This document shows positions 7,003 through 7,580 of a stretch of DNA of 7,580 nucleotides, piece after piece. Both the position numbers and the translations under genes were made by a program. Every line of letters begins with the position of its first letter. The stretch's first letter is position 1. The stretch is taken from contig DHLV01000107.1 of NCBI GenBank assembly GCA_002405445.1, forward strand, positions 2,617 through 10,196. Direction: 5' to 3'. The notes beneath the pieces are model-generated. The model was not told the DNA's origin. It was given only the letters and a program-made list of their open reading frames with translations, and ran no database searches. Source of the stretch: Flammeovirgaceae bacterium UBA4659 (lineage in GTDB: Bacteria > Bacteroidota > Bacteroidia > Cytophagales > Cyclobacteriaceae).

Positions 7003-7580
7003 GTGAGAATCAGGATTGTTTTTTCGCTGAAAAACCGTGGGGCATACGTTCCATTCCACCATCAATTCTTGCTGGCACAAACCATCAAAGGATTGATTTT
7101 GACAGGAAAGCGGGCTGATTTTCTGAGCTATACGCAGTACAATTTCTCGGGCTTGAAGGGACAGATCAAAATCAGCCGCAAAGGATTGCATTTTTTTTCT
7201 TCCCGCATTACGCTGGTGCTCAGCGCCTCAGATCAGGCATTTTTGGATTACCTCGTTTCTATTTTGTTTGAGCAGAATGAATTGCTGATCGGCAACCTCC
7301 AGCTAGTGCCTGAAAGCACCGAAGTTGAAGATCCGGTCAAGCTGGCCGAGACCGTGAAGTTTCTATGCATCTCTCCTGTTGTTTTGTTGCCATCATCGTT
7401 TAACGATGAAAGCAGCAAGCGATTTGTTTTGCCCGATGCTGACGAGTTTTCAGATTTGCTGTATGACAATACACTGGAGCGGATGGAGAAGAGTGGAAAG
7501 TTTTCCGCACAGCAATTGAGTGACTTTTATAAATTTCAACTGGTTCCTGATAAAGATTACATTGAGCGCATTCAGTCATC
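7003..7580 (+). CDS. cas6: CRISPR-associated endoribonuclease Cas6 (N-terminal part)
   Basis: The frame is open from GTG at 7003 to the window edge (192 complete codons, no stop). Cas6 cuts the long CRISPR transcript within each repeat to release guide RNAs for type I or III effector complexes. The N-terminus has the Cas6 ferredoxin-like opening: strand RIRIVFSL (2-9), then VPFHHQFLLAQTIKGLI (16-32), matching the family's 'lp..y...l...i...l' helix. The NFSGLKG...ISRKGLHFFSSRITLVLSA segment follows (47-75), then the FLDYLV...ELLIGNLQLVP strand (80-103). Downstream, KFLCISPVVL, FNDE, EFSDLLY and FKFQLVPDK match Bacteroidota Cas6 proteins as I remember them. The start is fixed by an in-frame TAA at 6988-6990, and AAAGG (6989-6993) is a plausible ribosome site 9 nt upstream of GTG. 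The glycine-rich RNA-binding C-terminus lies outside. No His occurs between residues 20 and 63, so the catalytic residue is unclear. Confidence 0.85.
   Translation, partial: MRIRIVFSLKNRGAYVPFHHQFLLAQTIKGLILTGKRADFLSYTQYNFSGLKGQIKISRKGLHFFSSRITLVLSASDQAFLDYLVSILFEQNELLIGNLQLVPESTEVEDPVKLAETVKFLCISPVVLLPSSFNDESSKRFVLPDADEFSDLLYDNTLERMEKSGKFSAQQLSDFYKFQLVPDKDYIERIQS

Noticed and set aside
1989..7580. A TPR-CHAT gene within 3 kb of cas6, reminiscent of Craspase (type III-E effector with TPR-CHAT)
   Set aside because: The CHAT protein has a signal peptide and is coupled to an outer-membrane protein, and the housekeeping gene ychF plus two promoter regions lie between them. Strand and operon structure also separate them, so the closeness is probably coincidental.
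7003..7580. A CRISPR array near the Cas6-like gene
   Set aside because: No direct repeats of 25-40 bases with regular spacers were seen anywhere in the window; any array would have to be outside it.

Overview
The window reads as a chromosomal segment from a member of the Bacteroidota. Support comes from the AT-rich, largely Shine-Dalgarno-poor gene starts, a TAnnTTTG promoter element in front of ychF, a short signal peptide ending in Ala-Gln, and proteins that resemble Bacteroidota families most closely. A Cytophagales-like origin is my guess, not a demonstration. No CRISPR array, IS element, tRNA or rRNA was seen.

Layout, left to right. Positions 1-368 (minus) hold the N-terminus of a membrane-anchored MutS-related protein that runs off the left edge. 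Just upstream of it on the same strand is pcm (protein-L-isoaspartate methyltransferase, 412 to about 1065), probably its operon partner. A roughly 240-290 bp gap follows. It contains a strong plus-strand intrinsic terminator with no annotated gene in front of it, a short ORF, and an inverted repeat. Next is a plus-strand six-helix membrane protein (1356-1976), which converges with a two-gene minus-strand operon. In transcription order that operon is a 312-aa predicted outer-membrane beta-barrel protein (5593-4655) and then an 888-aa exported TPR-CHAT protein (4655-1989). The two genes share one base in a TGATG junction. A divergent promoter region (5594-5728) separates this operon from ychF (plus, 5729-6826), a housekeeping YchF/Ola1-type ATPase. 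At the right edge (7003 onward, plus) begins a gene whose N-terminal 192 residues look like the CRISPR RNA endonuclease Cas6, so a CRISPR-Cas locus may start at or beyond the right boundary.

How the genes relate. pcm and the MutS-like gene probably form one transcript, and ychF is independent. The most interesting module is the beta-barrel/TPR-CHAT pair. It couples a caspase-like peptidase with an intact His/Cys dyad, apparently exported from the cytoplasm, to an outer-membrane protein. The second point of interest is the gap at 1114-1355, where a leader-like ORF, an anti-terminator-like pairing and a terminator lie in front of the membrane-protein gene.
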